Shown: piece by piece, positions 5,373 to 5,455 of the stretch | Position numbering within the stretch: the stretch's first letter is position 1 | Layout of the letters: each line of letters begins with the position of its first letter | NCBI GenBank assembly: GCA_003223775.1 | Contig: QHWK01000303.1 | Location: forward strand, 1-5,455 | DNA: 5,455 nucleotides | Reading direction: 5' to 3' | Source: Acidobacteriota bacterium | Lineage (GTDB): Bacteria; Acidobacteriota; Vicinamibacteria; Vicinamibacterales; CAVVIG01 | Program-made: the position numbers and the translations under genes | The notes under the pieces: generated by a model | What the model saw: the letters and a program-made list of their open reading frames with translations, nothing else | Database searches by the model: none | What the model was told of the DNA's origin: nothing

Positions 5373-5455
5373 ATGACCCGCGATCAGGCGCGCGATACCG
5401 CGCGCGAAATCCTCGAAATCGTCCCGCTGGTGATGCGCACCGTCGCCGCCGAGCT
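5373..5455 (+). CDS. MarR-family transcriptional regulator, N-terminal fragment (cut by window edge)
   Basis: Only 27 codons are visible: MTRDQARDTAREILEIVPLV followed by MRTVAAE. This looks like the first dimerisation helix of MarR-family winged-helix regulators, where a hydrophobic P-L-V-M-R stretch precedes the region before the DNA-binding domain. The helix-turn-helix itself lies beyond the right edge, so the assignment rests on a short segment plus the promoter palindrome. ATG 5373 is preferred to the in-frame ATG at 5352, which overlaps the TATAAT box and lies upstream of the predicted transcription start. The ribosome binding site is weak (AGGA at 5358-5361, 11 nt away). The effector and targets cannot be judged. 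Confidence 0.65.
   Translation, partial: MTRDQARDTAREILEIVPLVMRTVAAE

Noticed and set aside
1..5455. CRISPR array, tRNA, rRNA or phage genes
   Set aside because: No regularly spaced identical repeats, tRNA-like cloverleaf, rRNA segment or phage-type gene was seen on reading either strand.

Overview
The window is GC-rich DNA with dense coding, mainly on the minus strand. It carries the cytoplasmic motor core of a type IVa pilus. Gene content (pilB-pilT-pilC in tandem, a bacterial pyruvoyl-dependent arginine decarboxylase, a MarR regulator) and the CACAGAG-type interspersed repeats suggest a soil-type Acidobacteriota, perhaps Vicinamibacteria. That placement is recollection of similar genomes, not a search result.

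Layout, left to right. Positions 1-592 hold the first 197 codons of pilC (inner-membrane platform), which runs off the left edge. A 73-nt gap with a GAA-based heptad repeat separates it from pilT (666-1802, retraction ATPase, TTG start). pilB (1838-3616, extension ATPase) lies 35 nt upstream of pilT. All three are read leftward and look like one operon. A consensus-like promoter sits almost on the pilB start codon, so the pilB message may be leaderless, and its -35 box lies in a palindrome.

Upstream of pilB (3664-4541) is a FadL/PorV-like outer-membrane barrel gene. It has a signal peptide and a C-terminal Phe, but the reading frame breaks near 3864-3875. The hydrophobic half of its signal peptide is encoded by a CACAGAG-type repeat. 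A second copy lies inverted at 4648-4697, just past the stop codon of the next gene. The 158-nt gap 4542-4699 holds this second copy and otherwise only low-information GC-rich sequence.

Positions 4700-5251 encode a pyruvoyl-dependent arginine decarboxylase (arginine to agmatine), with a good sigma-70 promoter. Divergently from it, on the plus strand, starts a MarR-family regulator (5373 to the right edge). A perfect 8-bp inverted repeat lies between its -10 box and start codon and is a likely autoregulatory operator.

Functionally, PilB and PilT are antagonistic hexameric ATPases acting on the PilC platform: PilB powers pilus polymerisation and PilT depolymerisation, for twitching, adhesion or DNA uptake. 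PilB has an N-terminal MshEN-like region that may sense c-di-GMP. The barrel, decarboxylase and MarR genes have no evident role in the pilus. I see no unknown multi-gene system; the unusual material is the repeat pair, the broken barrel gene and the regulatory sites.
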